Shown: positions 46,958-59,023 of the stretch, in pieces
Numbering within the stretch: the stretch's first letter is position 1
Layout of the letters: every line of letters begins with the position of its first letter
Assembly: GCA_023362775.1 (NCBI GenBank)
Contig: JALMGJ010000002.1
Coordinates: forward strand, 72,455,414 to 72,519,413
Origin: Charina bottae
Lineage: Eukaryota > Chordata > Lepidosauria > Squamata > Charinaidae
DNA length: 64,000 bases
Direction: 5' to 3'
Notes under the pieces: generated by a model
The model's database searches: none
What the model was told of the DNA's origin: nothing
The model's input: only the letters and a program-made list of their open reading frames with translations
Translations under genes and position numbers: made by a program

Positions 46958-49900
46958 CTGTAAGATACAGAATAAGAAAAATAAGATTTTTATCACTAGT
47001 CCATCCAAAACTGCAGACTAGTTCAGTTAATCTTGTTATTACAATCTAGTGGTTTCATGGAGCATTCCAGCTTGGTGAAATGAAATATATTTTATTGAAA
47101 AAAAAATTCCCAAACTACTTCCCCCCTGGAAAACAAATTTATATCTGATGAGGGCAATTACAGCTTATCAGGATCCCCCCACCCAATTTATCCTGGAAGG
47201 TTTGATGAAGACCTTAAAACAATCTTTTTTGCATATCAACTGCTCAACAGAATAGAGATGCAGAAGATGTACATGCACTCCATCTTTGAATTTTATGATC
47301 TCCCAGTCAATTAGTAACACCAATGTAACAATTACTTTTACACAGAGATGCTTAGCCTAAGCAGGTGACAGCACCTTAGTCAATCTCAGAAGCTAAGCAG
47401 GGTCAGCCCTGATTAGTACTTGGATGGGAGACCACCTTGGAATTCCAGGGTTGTAAAATAGATTGGGAAGTTGAAAATATATCCTAGAAAAGGAAATGCA
47501 AACTTACCTTCTTGAGGTCCAATTCAATGGGTAAAATGCATTCTAGTGAATTATTTCGGGAATTGTTCACTATTGTTGATACAGGGTGGAAGGCAATGTT
47601 TTCTGTGGACTGGATAAGCTGAAGTGCTTCTTCTGTGGGTACTTCTGCAAAGTCCAGCCATTTTCTAACTGCCTCATCCCCATCCAGAATAGCTGGCATC
47701 CTAGGCAAGTAGAAAGACATGGATTTTAGTGGTGGAAAGAAACATCCGAACTAGTCTGCAACCTATAATAATAGAAAACACAAAAGGCCAAACATCAGTA
47801 TGAACCAGATTCCAAAAATCAAATTCAGCCAAAGAGAGCACCTCTCTAGTTATGTCTCTCTTGCCTGTGATGGATGGATTTTACACTTTCAGATGCATCT
47901 ACTGTGATGATACTGTAACTGTACAATGCTTCTCTTCCATTCTGGGGCTCCCAGCAATCGAAAATCCCAGCCATGGTAAGCAGCTTCCCGCCTTTTGAAT
48001 CTTCAACCTCATCTTCTGTACCTGGTTTCGTGAACTGCAAATGAAAAGACAATACATTAAAAAAAACCTTAGCAGCATGGGATCTCCTCTTAAATAGACT
48101 AAACATCACCTCTTTGGACCTCTCACCTTCATCTTGTTGTAGATGAACATCAGTTTACTAATCCTTAACTAGCACCATTATCTTGTTGCATTGAGCACCA
48201 AATTATTACTGAGCCTGTTACTATAATTATACCACAATAACTGAAATTCAACTCATAACTCAAGGTTTTGATACTAGAGAACAAAGTGGTTCCACTGGAA
48301 CTGAATGCATTTTATAAATTAAGCTTATGAACTGCCTAAGTTAAAAACCGTTTGCCAGTCCAGGCTCTGATAATTTATTAGTTTGATTACTGCATAATAA
48401 CATATGTGGGGTTGCCTTTGACGACTGCTCAGAAACTGCATATAGTTCAAAACTAAGGTCTTCACTAATAATTTCCCAATTTTAAGTAGCTAAAATCAGG
48501 TGCTGGGAACTTATCCCCAGAGCTGATTTCAGAAGGCAGTTCAAATATCTTTATTTGAGAAGCCGTTTATAGCTTAGCCTGGTTTCCTGGTTTACCTTGC
48601 CATATGAAGCAAGGTTGGTAATTCTAGTTGCATTGCCACACTTCCTCAGGGAAGTTTGCTTTGTGTCTCTGTTACTCTCTTTTAGGTGCTAGGCAAAGCC
48701 CTGTTTATCCTTCCAAATGTTTCTCACATTACGTACTTTTAACCATGCTATGATGTTTTTAGCAATATATTTTGTTCATTATTTTAAACTGCCCTGGAAA
48801 TGTCAAATTGAGCAGTGGATAAGCTCCAGGTAATTGCAAAGTTTACCAATGATATGTTAGGAATTGTTAACTCCCCAGGGACTCAAATAAGTGTTTCAAT
48901 AAGTAGAATGTAGGTTTAGGAATACCACATTTCCCCAACTCAACAGTCCTTAAGCAAGCAGGATCATATACTGTATGACCATCCTCAACCTGAACTGCAC
49001 AGCTGTGGGCAAAAAGGGGGAAATGTCAAAGCAGAGTCCCATCCATTTTAATTCTGACAAATGTAATATTTATAGTACAGTAGTAGCAATAACCATTTAT
49101 GGGTACAGATTTTTAAAAAGTATCAGTGAAAATGTATTGTCGAAGGCTATCAGTGAAAACATCAGCATTAAATATGAAGATCAATACATTACAGTACGGT
49201 ATCGTTATACCATTTCCTGCTCGGTCTGGGCGAAGTAAAAGAAATAGGGCTGCTTTTGTCCATTATGTTGTTGCCATTCATAGTAGCCATCGGCCAGCAC
49301 TACACAGCGTTTGCCTTTTAAGAGAGGCCCCTTTGGAAAAAGAGAGGAGCAGGATAAATAGCAATCTATTCAATACTAACTTCAAATATATTTAAAAGCA
49401 TATATTTTATGCTTGGCACTGGCAGATTGTAATACTATTTCATAGGGGAGTCTATAAAATCATATTCAAAGCAAGAGTTCACTCTTAAGTTTTAATTAGG
49501 ACTGTGCAGCAATCAGGATTCTCACATAGCATCTGTCAATAACTGCTGCGTAGTTCCTGCGTTTGCTTGACCACTTCCATTCAATCCCAGGAAAAGAAAT
49601 ATTTGATTTCAAGAGGTGCCAACCGGTGCTACGTGAGTGCACACTTGTGCTCCACCTCATCTCTCCTTCAAATCCAGATTGCTGCAAAGTCCTAATTTTA
49701 ATAATTATACTTATTTTGACACCCATATAGGAATTCCTGTCATGTGAAAATAAACACTACATAACTTAAAATACAGGAGTGATTTCTTTGCTGAAATGAA
49801 GAACTGTATTTTTTCCAAAAATAGCTAATCTTTGCTAACAGTTGTGCATTTTCTGCAGCATGAACAATGGCGTTCTCCTTAATCATCAGACATATTTGTG

Positions 49901-52900
49901 GCTAATAAATCTTGAAGGCCATATTCAACCAAAATGCAAAGCCAGAATTCTTCAGAACTCTGGCTTCTTTTTCAGAACAAGGCTTCTTTTACAAGAGCAG
50001 CTAAAAAAATGAGGTGGTTCCCAAGGTGGAAATTTTTATTTATTTATTTATTCGATTTATCACCGCCCAACTCCCTCAAGAGGGACTTTATCTTGGGGCT
50101 CCTGGCTTATTTAATATGCCAGACTTCAAATCTTAATTATGAAGTCAGCTTCCGGGAGACCATGAGTTCTAGTCCTGCCTTAGGCACAAAGCCAGCTGGG
50201 TGACCTTGGGTCAGTCACTTTCTCTCAGCCCTAGGAAGGAGGCAATGGCAAACCACTTCTGAAAAACCTTGCCAAAAAACTGCAGGGACTTGTCCAGGCA
50301 GTCTCCGAGAATCGGACACGATTGAACAGATTAAAAAAAAAATGTTCCTGATGGGCTTCTGCTCCTAATGAGAATAAATGAGCATTTCATTCATCTTCCA
50401 GAATTACACTGATAAAACAGCAGTGCAGGTATGGCTTAAGAACCTTATTTATTTGTAATAGATTGCAGCATTTCTTGTTTTCATATCCCCCTACTCCAAT
50501 TTTATGAGGTCTGGGGAAAAAGGAAGGAAAAAACAACTGTAGAAAATACACCAAAAATAAGCAAAAGCAAGGTAGGTCTACGCAGTTCCCCACATTATTG
50601 GTTAAGCTACAAGTCATCATAGAGCAAGCTTGAAGTTATCTGTTGCTGTACAGAAGAACAAAGAGAGTTGGCTTTCCAGAAGGGTATCTATTTCCTTAGT
50701 CATGTGTACATCACTTCCTGATTCTGTTTAATTGTCATGTAATAATCTGATCCTTCAAAAAGGGAGAGAGGATGATTGTATAAAAAAGGAATTATATTCA
50801 GCCTTTATATTAGTTTTTATGGACTTATTTGCACTACTGTATTTAAGCAGGGGCGTGGTGGCTCAGCGGGTAAGACGCCAGGCTTGTCGATCGGAAGATC
50901 GCAAGTTCGGAGGTTCGAATCCCTAGCCCCGCGTGACAGAGTGAGCTCCCGCACTCGCCCCAGCTCTTGCCAACCTAGCAATTCGAAAGCATGCAAATGC
51001 AAGTAGATGAATAGGTACCACTTCGGTGGGAAGGTAACAGCGTTCCGCGCGTCATGCGGCCACATGACCGTGGAAGCGTCTTCGGACAAGGCTGGCTCTT
51101 CGGCTAACAAACGGAGATGAGCACCGGCCCCTAGAGTCGGACACGACTGCACAAATGTGCGGGGGGAACCTTTACCTTTATTTCTAAAGGCCTGTCTTAA
51201 AGTATTTGCTCTAATATAGTCTACACAGAAACCAGGCTATCTATAAGCTGTTCTGTCAAGAACAGCAGGTGAAATGCTATCACCTACTGGGCTTTGTTCT
51301 CCTTCAGAAAAATTAAGATGCAGGGCTTGCAGCATCATGATGTCGGTAGTATATTTTAGACAAAGTTCCAGTTTTTGAGTTCAACTCAAAAGTCATGAAG
51401 GCCATGGCCAGGGGGAGACAAATACAAAAAAAAATTTCCCCCCCAAACTGAAGACTATGCAACTAACCTTATAGCAGAATTTCTCCATCATGGTATCACT
51501 CCGACAATTGGAAGTGTTGTACTGCATTTTAGATGGGTCAGCTTCCTTGAACCAAGCTGGAACTAGTCCCCAACGCATGGCTACAAGGGTACGCTCAGAA
51601 GAACTGGCATCCTTTCATAAACCAGAAAAAGAAATATTGTGAAGAAGCAGCATGCATAGATACATAGAATTAAGATTACTCTGCAATCAAAGACTCTATT
51701 CCAAAACCATGTGCACATCACTCCTGGTACTGTGAATACTGATATGTTTTAAACAACAAAAATCTTAATCAATCAGCTGCTTAAAAGGGAAAATCAGTAA
51801 AAAAAATTACCTTTTAAGAATGAGGCCACATGCACAACCAGCCTTTTTTAACCTTTTGACCCCGGAGGAACCCTTGAAATATTTTTCAGGCCTCGGGGAA
51901 CCCCTGCACATTCAGGCTCAAATATAGTTACAAAATTACTTTATTTGTTTCACGTGTAGGCCTGTATATATGCATTAACAGTGTTCTTAAACTAAAGAAT
52001 GAAACGTACCTCTTTAACGTGAAGTTGCCTGAATTTGAAGTATTTTTAAAAATAAATCCTGATCTCCCAGGGAACCCCTAGTGACCTCTCGCGGAACCCT
52101 AGGGTGCCGCGGGACCCTGGTTGAGAGACCCTGTGCACAACACTTGCTTGGATATGCAACTCCCCAATTAAGAATATATGCTTCTGTGTATTTAAATCTT
52201 ATAGGTAGTCTGAGCAGAATGGATATTCAAAGTTTACTGAAAACTAGCTGTTTGCTATCATCCAGTAATCTTCTGGATTTCTGCAGACCAGATACGGTAG
52301 CCCTAGTTTTTGTGGGAAAAAACAAGAGTCAACCAGTCAGCTCAGTTACTGGAAGAATGGGTGGCGAAATCTATAATTGAAAGGAGGCAGCCAAGTTGTT
52401 GTTGGTATTATTAGAAAAGCTCAATTATTTTTATACAGGTGTTTCAGAGATATATTGGAGTGCACAGTGATTCCATATATTCCAAAAAACACACCGCAAA
52501 AAGATAAGTCTCCTTCAAGCTGAGCTGCACTCCTGGTGATTTCACAGACATGTGTATGTGGCAGCAATATGGAAGTGGGTTGATATCGCCTTCTGGGATT
52601 TTTCAATTTCCAACTTTAACGAACAGTCATGGAATTTCCAGGCTGTCTCTTAGCCAAGTACTAATCAGGCTCGACACGCTTGGTTTGAGCCCAGACAGGG
52701 CCAATGCAAAGGAGAAGAATCATGCTGAAGTAAATAGAATGTTATATATATCTTCCACTACTTATATGAGTCATTTCTTGCAATTTTCTCAGTTAAAACA
52801 ATTGAAACAGACCGACGGGTTTCATTTCTTCTTTTTGTCGGTTTAATCAAATTCACTTTCAGCACTACCCTGTACGTGACTTCTAAATTTCTTTAAATTC

Positions 52901-55900
52901 AGTTTTTAAAAAGCCCAACATTCTTGTCTGAAATCTTACAATATACATTTAGGTTTAAATATTAAAAAAAAGTGTGAGAACTTTATTTCTAATTCCATAT
53001 TCATTATGTCCTGTGGATCAGTTTCAGTGCTTTTACCATTAAGGATTGCAGTATTCCAGTTGTTTAAAATCACCAATACAATATTTAGTCATCTATTTCC
53101 CCTCAAGCGTGCCCATTCCCCTTTTGTCTTGTCCTCTGCTTCCTAACCCTGTGTATGTATCTCTTTTTCTCCAAGGATAAAATATTTTTTACTATCTGTC
53201 TTTGCTTGTGAAGCATAGCATAACAGAGAAACTGCCAGTGCAGCAGCAGGAATAGCAGGGGCCAGAATAATGGGCAAACATGTACACCTGCCATTTTGTC
53301 CACTGGTAAAATTCCTCTAGAGGAAGAGAAAATGATATGGCTGTGTGGCAATATTTATTAACTGGATTTATTTTTCTCTCTTTGTGACTATACAAACTGC
53401 TAAAACCTCTGTAGTCTGCTATCCTGAGCATTTAGGCAGGAAAATGAAAGAGGAAATAGTTTGAAAAAGCGTTATGCTCATTTGAGGTTTCAAATCTGTT
53501 TGTGTGCAGTGATCTGATACTCAATTATTTTAAAATGCCAAAGATCTTTGTTTTGAACTACATAGTAAAACCATGTCACAGTTGAGTACAGTATTATATT
53601 TTAAAGTCTGAGCAGTTAGCATTATTATAAAATGGAAAATATCAATATATCCCCTCAAATACCTGTGTGTCTGTGAGTGTTTATCTAACAGCTAATACAA
53701 CCGCATGTATATTGGAAAATCTAAAATATTATGAATTCATTTAAATAAACGTGCAGCATTTAGTCAGAAATGTAATACTAGAAAGATGATCATTATCTAT
53801 ACCAAAAAATTCCCTTACAGATTACTAGTAATTACTCCTAATGGGAGAGGCCACTATTCCTTATTTTCAAGGAACACTCTTTATCTGACCCTCTCAAATA
53901 GCAATTCAATAAAAAGCTATACTGAAAAATGTGGAAACTACTTGTTTGGTGCAAGACATAATTTTATGTATCCAAGGTCTACTGGTCAAGAGATATTAAG
54001 GCTAATACGGCATTGGAGAAGAACCACCTGAGATGCTGTACTTACAGGGAGTTTTTATATCTGTACAACATGCAGATGTTGGCTAGTTATTTCTACAGAA
54101 TGAAGCTGCAGTTAACAACTTTTTGAAATGTATACTTTTAGTCAACTTTCATAATTATTTTTTTTAAACTATGGTTTATTTAACAAGACATAATAGGTTG
54201 GTCATAGAACCAGAAGACCACATTTAAGTAATCAAAAACACCCCCTGCAAGTTTTATTGAGAGTTGGCTATCTAACCTCTGCTTGAACTCATCCAGGGAT
54301 GTGGGTTTTCAGAAAAATCTGAACTGGAAAAAATTCCTATGTAAATCAGTATGATTCCAATTGGCATATTCATCTCAGTATCTACAATCAACACAAACAT
54401 TTGAGCTCATTGTCTGATACGAGGGAGGGAGGTTCATGAAATCCTTTCTTCTCATTTTCTTAAACAATCTGAAAAGAAACTTCATACAACTTTAAAACTG
54501 CCAAATAGGCATGAAGTCAAAACTTTTCTGGAGAATTTTTAGGCCCAGATCTTCAAATGCTTGCAGTGACGGGGAGCCCAGCATTCCACTAGGTCAGGGC
54601 TTTCCAAAGTTTTCCCGCGGCGACACACCAACCGCCGTTGGTGTGTCGCCGCGGGAAAACCCGGAAGTGCCGCCGTTGCGGCAGCGCGCAAAAACCCGGA
54701 AGCGCTGCTGCCACTTTCGGTTTTTGTGCGCCGCCGGTGTGTCGCCACGGGAAAACCCGGAAGCGCTGATGATGATCAGCGCTTCCGGGTTGTGTGGCGA
54801 CACACCAGACTGTGTGTGGCGACACACTTTTGTGTCGCGACACACGGTTTGGAAAGCTCTGCACTAGGTAGTTAAACTGCTCTTATGCTTTTATTATGAT
54901 TTCCCCCGTAGCATTCAACCAGAAATCATTTTATGTCACTAAATCCATTATTTTTTTGTAGATTCACATGTTGTATGTCAAAAAGAATGCACATTGTGGG
55001 TTACCATAATACCACATTATATTGTTGCAACAATAAGACCTTATTTTAGCACAAGGGAAGATAATCTATGGTTCTCCAAATAAGTGGATTCCAACTCCAA
55101 TCATCCTTGATAATTGGTGATATTGACTGGGGATGATTAGTGTTGGGAGTCCAACAACATTTTGAAGGATAAATATTCTCTATCTTAGCAATAAAAGATA
55201 AAGGTTCCCCCCGCACATTTGTGCAGTCGTGTCCGACTCTAGGGGCCGGTGCTCATCTCCGTTTGTTAGCCGAAGAGCCAGCGTTGTCCGAAGACGCTTC
55301 CACGGTCATGTGGCCGGCATGACGCATGCGGAACGCTGTTACCTACCCACCGAAGTGGTACCTATTCATCTACTTGCATTTGCATGCTTTCAAATTGCTA
55401 GGTTGGCAAGAGCTGGAGCTAGTGCGGGAGCTCACTCCGTCACGTGGGGCTAGGAATTCGAACCTCCGAACTTGTGATCTTCTGATCGACAAGCCTGGCG
55501 TCTTACCCGCTGAGCCACCACACCCCTTATCTTAGCAATATAGGAGGCAAATAAAAGGTACTTTGGAAGTTATCCCCATCATGCCTTATTTTCAGAGCTT
55601 CAGAGAAGGTAACATTGGAATTAATATCCTAAATAAAGCATGGCTAAAATGCGTTAAAATGTCCAATTTGGTATTTTAAAAAGCACTGATTCTTTACAGG
55701 TTCTTTTTTGAGATCACAGATGTAGCATTAATTATAACAGGCTTCCATAACAACAGAATGCTAATGTTCTACAGAATGCCACAGAGCAGGCAAAGCAGGT
55801 TTGTGATTTTTCTTTATAAAAATTCAGCTTTAGCTAGGATGATCCCTGCATGTAAAAATGTCAGAGAATAGAAAGTGAGTGCAGTGAACAATTACTTTAA

Positions 55901-56119
55901 AAGTTACGCTACATAGGTTTCATTGAAAGAATTCACCTTCTCAAAGTGTTGCCGGGAGAGAAGCACCGGACTGTTAGACTGTGGGCTCTTATTGAAGGAA
56001 GGGCTATATTTGTCAGCATTTTTCCATTCAGGATACGTTCTTTCCCCTTGATTATTGAGATAGCCACAGGCACGGCGGAGACGATCCGCTCCCAGAGTAA
56101 CAGCTGTCCGTCCACACAT
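46748..56119 (-). CDS. HMCES: HMCES, SRAP-domain abasic-site DNA-protein crosslinker (gene-level CDS span, six coding exons)
   Basis: HMCES travels with replication forks and shields abasic sites in single-stranded DNA by forming a thiazolidine crosslink through Cys2. Joining 56119-55937, 51611-51468, 49330-49211, 48034-47865, 47700-47508 and 46957-46748 gives 339 codons (human is about 354, as I recall). Visible parts: N-terminal MCGRT with the catalytic Cys2; [13 protein letters not shown]; the [12 protein letters not shown] block; NCRSDT; the [12 protein letters not shown] motif with its active-site Glu; [10 protein letters not shown]; and IHHRMPAILD with the conserved His. The C-terminus is a less conserved Lys-rich tail ([17 protein letters not shown]). 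All junctions are in phase; one donor is GC. The gene looks intact. It is read away from the 57-kb CpG island. Confidence 0.95.
47366..47455 (+). mobile_element. 5S-rRNA-derived retroposon fragment
   Basis: Contains AATCTCAGAAGCTAAGCAGG, GTCAGCCCTGATTAGTACTT and GGATGGGAGACCACCTTGGA, i.e. the internal promoter half of 5S rRNA (A box, intermediate element, C box) with substitutions. The 5' part of 5S is degraded. It lies in HMCES intron 5. A SINE3-type element or 5S pseudogene. Confidence 0.75.
47508..47700 (-). CDS. HMCES: HMCES fifth coding exon
   Basis: 193 bp from the acceptor TGCCTAG to the donor GTAAGT. Completes Arg and encodes [17 protein letters not shown] to ELDLKK, the end of the SRAP fold ([12 protein letters not shown]). 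It is separated from exon four by only 164 bp. Confidence 0.93.
47865..48034 (-). CDS. HMCES: HMCES fourth coding exon, ending at a GC donor
   Basis: 170 bp from the acceptor TTTGCAG. Encodes [20 protein letters not shown], then [20 protein letters not shown] and the segment to SIHH plus two bases of Arg. The exon/intron edge is CACAG|GCAAGA: no GT exists at the position fixed by homology (IHHR), so the intron uses a GC-AG pair. Confidence 0.9.
49211..49330 (-). CDS. HMCES: HMCES third coding exon
   Basis: 120 bp, 40 codons: [20 protein letters not shown] then [20 protein letters not shown]. It carries the active-site glutamate in YYEW. The acceptor is CCAAAG; the donor GTATAA is weak but is the only one that keeps the frame into the next exon. 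Confidence 0.85.
50036..50095 (-). mobile_element. CR1/L2-type 3' tail
   Basis: (ATTT)n then GATTTATCACCGCCCAACTC and CCTCAAGAGGGACTTTATC, the reverse of the common LINE terminus, in an HMCES intron. Confidence 0.6.
50141..50335 (+). mobile_element. SINE fragment with a Bov-B-like tail
   Basis: GAGTTCTAGTCCTGCCTTAG and AGCCAGCTGGGTGACCTTGG match the SINE at 44.2 kb, but the 3' end is AATCGGACACGATTGAACAG followed by poly-A, resembling the Bov-B terminus instead of the L2-like tail. It is a related SINE with an exchanged 3' end. Confidence 0.7.
50849..51179 (+). mobile_element. Sauria-type SINE
   Basis: Head GGGGCGTGGTGGCTCAGCGG, GGTTCGAATCCC B box, tail CTAGAGTCGGACACGACTGC and ACCTTTACCTTTA. 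The best-preserved RNA polymerase III promoter boxes of the copies here. Confidence 0.88.
51468..51611 (-). CDS. HMCES: HMCES second coding exon
   Basis: 144 bp, 48 codons, from the acceptor ATGAAAG to the donor GTTAGT. It encodes [20 protein letters not shown] and ends [14 protein letters not shown], matching the SRAP core after HFEK. Human has APMRWG where this reads VAMRWG. Confidence 0.92.
51839..52133 (-). mobile_element. Second hAT-type miniature family (295 bp)
   Basis: Flanked by perfect TGCACAAC (51831-51838, 52134-52141). Right end CCCTGGTTGAGAGACCCTG; left end CAGCCTTTTTTAACCTTTTG. It is the intact relative of the element interrupted at 57843-61956. Confidence 0.85.
52612..52690 (-). 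mobile_element. 5S-rRNA-derived fragment, minus strand
   Basis: Reversed it reads GAGCCTGATTAGTACTTGGC followed by TAAGAGACAGCCTGGAAATT, like the 5S intermediate element and C box with changes. Weaker than the 47.4-kb copy. Confidence 0.5.
52900..54580. other. HMCES intron sequence, nothing recognised
   Basis: AT-rich intron between the first two coding exons. No exon-like homology to HMCES and no repeat I can name. Confidence 0.4.
54595..54861. mobile_element. hAT-type miniature element (267 bp)
   Basis: Perfect CACTAGGT duplications (54587-54594, 54862-54869). Ends CAGGGCTTTCCAAAG and GTTTGGAAAGCTCTG; right end includes TTTTGTGTCGCGACACAC. The interior repeats CGGGAAAACCCGGAAG(C/T)G about three times. 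Confidence 0.9.
55194..55527 (-). mobile_element. Sauria-type SINE
   Basis: Perfect TATCTTAGCAATA duplications (55181-55193, 55528-55540). Reversed copy with AAAGGTTCCCCCCGCACATT tail and GTGAGCCACCACACCCC head region. Confidence 0.88.
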
Positions 56120-56147
56120 TTTTCCACAGTGCACCCAAAATAGTGGC
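55937..56147 (-). CDS. HMCES: HMCES first coding exon (5' UTR tail plus codons 1-61)
   Basis: The acceptor TTTTGTAG lies just above 56147; 28 bases of UTR lead to ATG at 56119. Coding runs [10 protein letters not shown] to SRQHFEK and ends at the donor GTGAAT (below 55937). Reading through this donor gives six more sense codons and then a stop, so the donor is needed to keep homology. Confidence 0.92.
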
Positions 56148-56204
56148 CTACAAAATAGTGTTTTAGGAACATATGTATCTGGAAATCGATTCACTTCCTA
56201 CATT

Positions 56205-56320
56205 TCTACTTATTATTATTAATTAAACTTGTACTGTACACCGCCCGACTCTCAATGACTCTAGGCAGCTCAAAACAATCAAAGAAATTACAATAAAATC
56301 AATAAGACAGAAAAAATAAA
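56205..56320 (-). mobile_element. CR1/L2-type 3' tail
   Basis: TTATTATTATTAATTAAACT then GTACACCGCCCGACTCTCAA and CTAGGCAGCTCAAAACAATC, the reversed LINE terminus. Confidence 0.55.
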
Positions 56321-56949
56321 GCCAAAAGATGGCAAGCGTGATCAAGCGAGGTGTCTCACTCTCCCTCGTGGAAGCACTAAGTGAAAAACTTCTTTCTACT
56401 TCACACTGCAATTCTGAAGTGTTGCTGCTTCACCACACTTCTCATGAATTTGCTACATCACTGTTAGAAAACTCCACAGTGATAAATAAGTGAATAATAA
56501 AATTAAAAAGTAAAAATAGCACAACATTATCTCAATACAAATAGATCAAATAACACCCTCCAGATGTGTCAGGCCTTAAACTTTCTCTGTTAGTCTGCAT
56601 CCTGAAAAAGTGGACTTTGTCTGTAAAGGCCAATTCTGGTAGAGATCCCTGCTCTCTAACTTCTGCAGGGAAGACCAATGCAAACCATTCATTTAGCTTC
56701 TCTGGGGATCCCTTATGTCCCTTTGTTCCACCGTTAAAACTCTTACTATCCAACTCTCCTCTGTTCAAAAAAGAGGAGCCTCATGCAGACAATAAATCAT
56801 TATTAGACACCAGAAACTTTGGAAGAGATGCTCCTTCAGCTTCTCCTTCCTTCTCCCTCTCCTCTGCCTTCCTGGTTCAGGCACCGGAAACAATATAAGT
56901 CACACCTGTAAGAAAGCTAGCAAGAAAAGGGACGCGGCCGTATTCTTAC

Positions 56950-57400
56950 CGGAGATACCGGGGGTTGAAAGGAAGGGATTTGGGGCTCACCAAGACCAGC
57001 TACACAAAAGGCTTCCCTGGTACGTCAGAAACCATTTCCGCAGCCCCGCCGCCGTCGCACCTTTCAGCCTCCCAGGTTCGGCCGCGACAAGGACAAAAGG
57101 GGAGTCTCCTTTGATGGGGAACCACGCGCCCCCCCCCCGCCCGTGCTTTCCCGCCTTCCAGCGCTCCTCTCCCTGCGCCTCTGGCGGTCGACCCGGCCCG
57201 GAGGTTTCTGTTGTCGCTCAGCTTGTTTTTCAAAACGCTGCCTCGGAAGTCCGCTGCTCCGCTTCGCTCCGCTCCGCAGCCAAGCCCAACGGGGGCTGGC
57301 AGCCAATTCCCCCCCGCGCCTTTGAAGCGCGGAAAGGCCTCCCTCCACCCCCTCGCGAAGAGGCGCGTTTTCCCTCTAAGTGCGCACTGCTTCCAGGTCT
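56950..57400 (-). promoter_or_regulatory. HMCES: HMCES CpG-island promoter and probable noncoding first exon
   Basis: CpG-dense block beginning about 0.8 kb upstream of the first coding exon. On the minus strand a strong donor CTCCG|GTAAGA lies at 56949 and an alternative TTG|GTGAGC near 56990, either of which could splice to the acceptor above 56147. GC-box-like GGGGCGG/CCCGCC motifs are present, no clear TATA. Inferred from position and composition. Confidence 0.55.
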
Positions 57401-58323
57401 TAATCCCGGAAACTTTTTTTTTATGTCAAAGCGAACCTGAAGAGCATTTCTGACTGAAAATTTATCTGGTCTGCTTCCACCTCTCCGGCTCGGGAAGCAG
57501 AATTTAATTCCCAGACTTAAGTGCCTAGAAATCAGGATTTGAATATAGGGGGGCGGGGGGGGATTACTGTTCAAAAGTCGAGACAGGAGGATTCTTCTAG
57601 GATCACATATAGACGTAAATCTACTAATAAACATCCATTATATACAGTATAAGTCACTCCTCTCTACTTCGTAGAGGCTTTACAGAAGTATCCTAACTCC
57701 GTGTGTAACGTTTGTGTCAGAACTACAATACTTGGACTGCAAAACTCGATGGCCGCTAGGTACATATGAACAAACTTTTTTAACTCTGCTGCCAACCAAT
57801 GGTCATCCATATGTCTACAACCCAGGTATGGTAGCTCTAGGTCAGGGTTTCTCAACCAGGGTTCCCTGGCACCCTAGGGTTCCGCAAGAGGTCACTAGGG
57901 GTTCCCTGGGAGATCAGGATTTATTTTAAAAAATACTTCAAATTCAGGCAACTTCACATTAGAGAGGTAAGTTTCATTCTTTATTTTTAGTTTAAGAACA
58001 TTGTTAATGCATATATACAGGCCTACATTGATAAATTTGTGAACATCTTGCGACTACTCCATGACGACATGATGGCAACAATCCTGAATAATAATGGCTC
58101 TCAAAGTGATCCATTTAAAGTGGGATCCAGTGTTAAACAGGGATGTGTTATTGCTCCAAACTTATTCACTATCTTCATCGCTATGATTCTACACCTTCCT
58201 ACTGGTGTAGAAATTATATATCGAACAGATGGAAAGGTTTTTAATCTTAGTAGGCTGAAAGCAAAAAATAAGGTAATTACAACTTCTGTTACAGAACTTC
58301 AATATGCTGATGATAACGTAGTC

Positions 58324-58711
58324 CAGGGCTTTCCAAAGTGCCGCCGCTGGCGACACACCGAGCGGCAGCGGCGGAGACACGCGCACGCACGGCGGCGGCG
58401 TGAGGGGGTGTGCGGCGGCGCGCGCACGGCGGCGGCGCGGGGGGGCACGGCAGCGCGCGCGCACGGCGGCGGCGCGGGGGGCGTGTGGCGGAGTGCGCGC
58501 ACGGTGGCAGCGCGGGGGGGCGTGCGGCGGAGCGCGCGCACGGTGGCGACGCGGGAGGGGCGTGCGGCGGCGCGGGGGGTGTGCGGCGGCGCGCGCATGC
58601 ATGGCGGCCGCCGTGCACGCGCGCGCCGCTGCTTCCGGGTGGTGTGGCGACACACCACGCTGTGTGTGGCGACACACTTTTGTGTCGCGACACACAGTTT
58701 GGAAAGCTCTG
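58324..58711. mobile_element. hAT-type miniature element with CpG-rich array, inside the LINE
   Basis: Perfect ACGTAGTC duplications (58316-58323, 58712-58719). Ends CAGGGCTTTCCAAAG and GTTTGGAAAGCTCTG. About 250 bp of GCGCGCACGGCGGCGGCGCG-type units fill the interior. It interrupts the LINE just after the YADD motif. Confidence 0.92.
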
Positions 58712-59023
58712 ACGTAGTCTGTGCAGACTCAGAGGAAGATCTTCAAACTATCCTAAACATGTTAAAGTATTTGGTAAAGTTATTCTATGTAGAATCAAAC
58801 GAATGGAATTTCACCACTATGAAACCCTGGCCTGGAAGGTGGAAATTTCCAAGCTCCGCTGCGGTAAGCGTTTCCCACAACAAAAGAGCTCGTAAACAAC
58901 AGATGTCCTTTCATCTAGCCAAAACAAATGAAAGTTATCAGTCCTTTTCCCATGAGAATAGAGTCTCGAGGGAAAGCCAATATGCAACACCACCACCCTA
59001 TGGCGGTTTATAGTAAGTACAAC

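Noticed and set aside
47366..47455. Functional 5S rRNA gene
   Set aside because: Only the internal-promoter half is preserved with several changes; no T-run terminator after it.
50849..50950. tRNA gene in the SINE head
   Set aside because: A and B boxes are present but the sequence does not fold as a full cloverleaf and continues into a Bov-B tail; it is a SINE.
55919..55936. HMCES first coding exon reading on to the stop after ETYVA
   Set aside because: The donor after HFEK and the next exon starting DASSSER restore the family alignment; read-through would truncate the SRAP domain.
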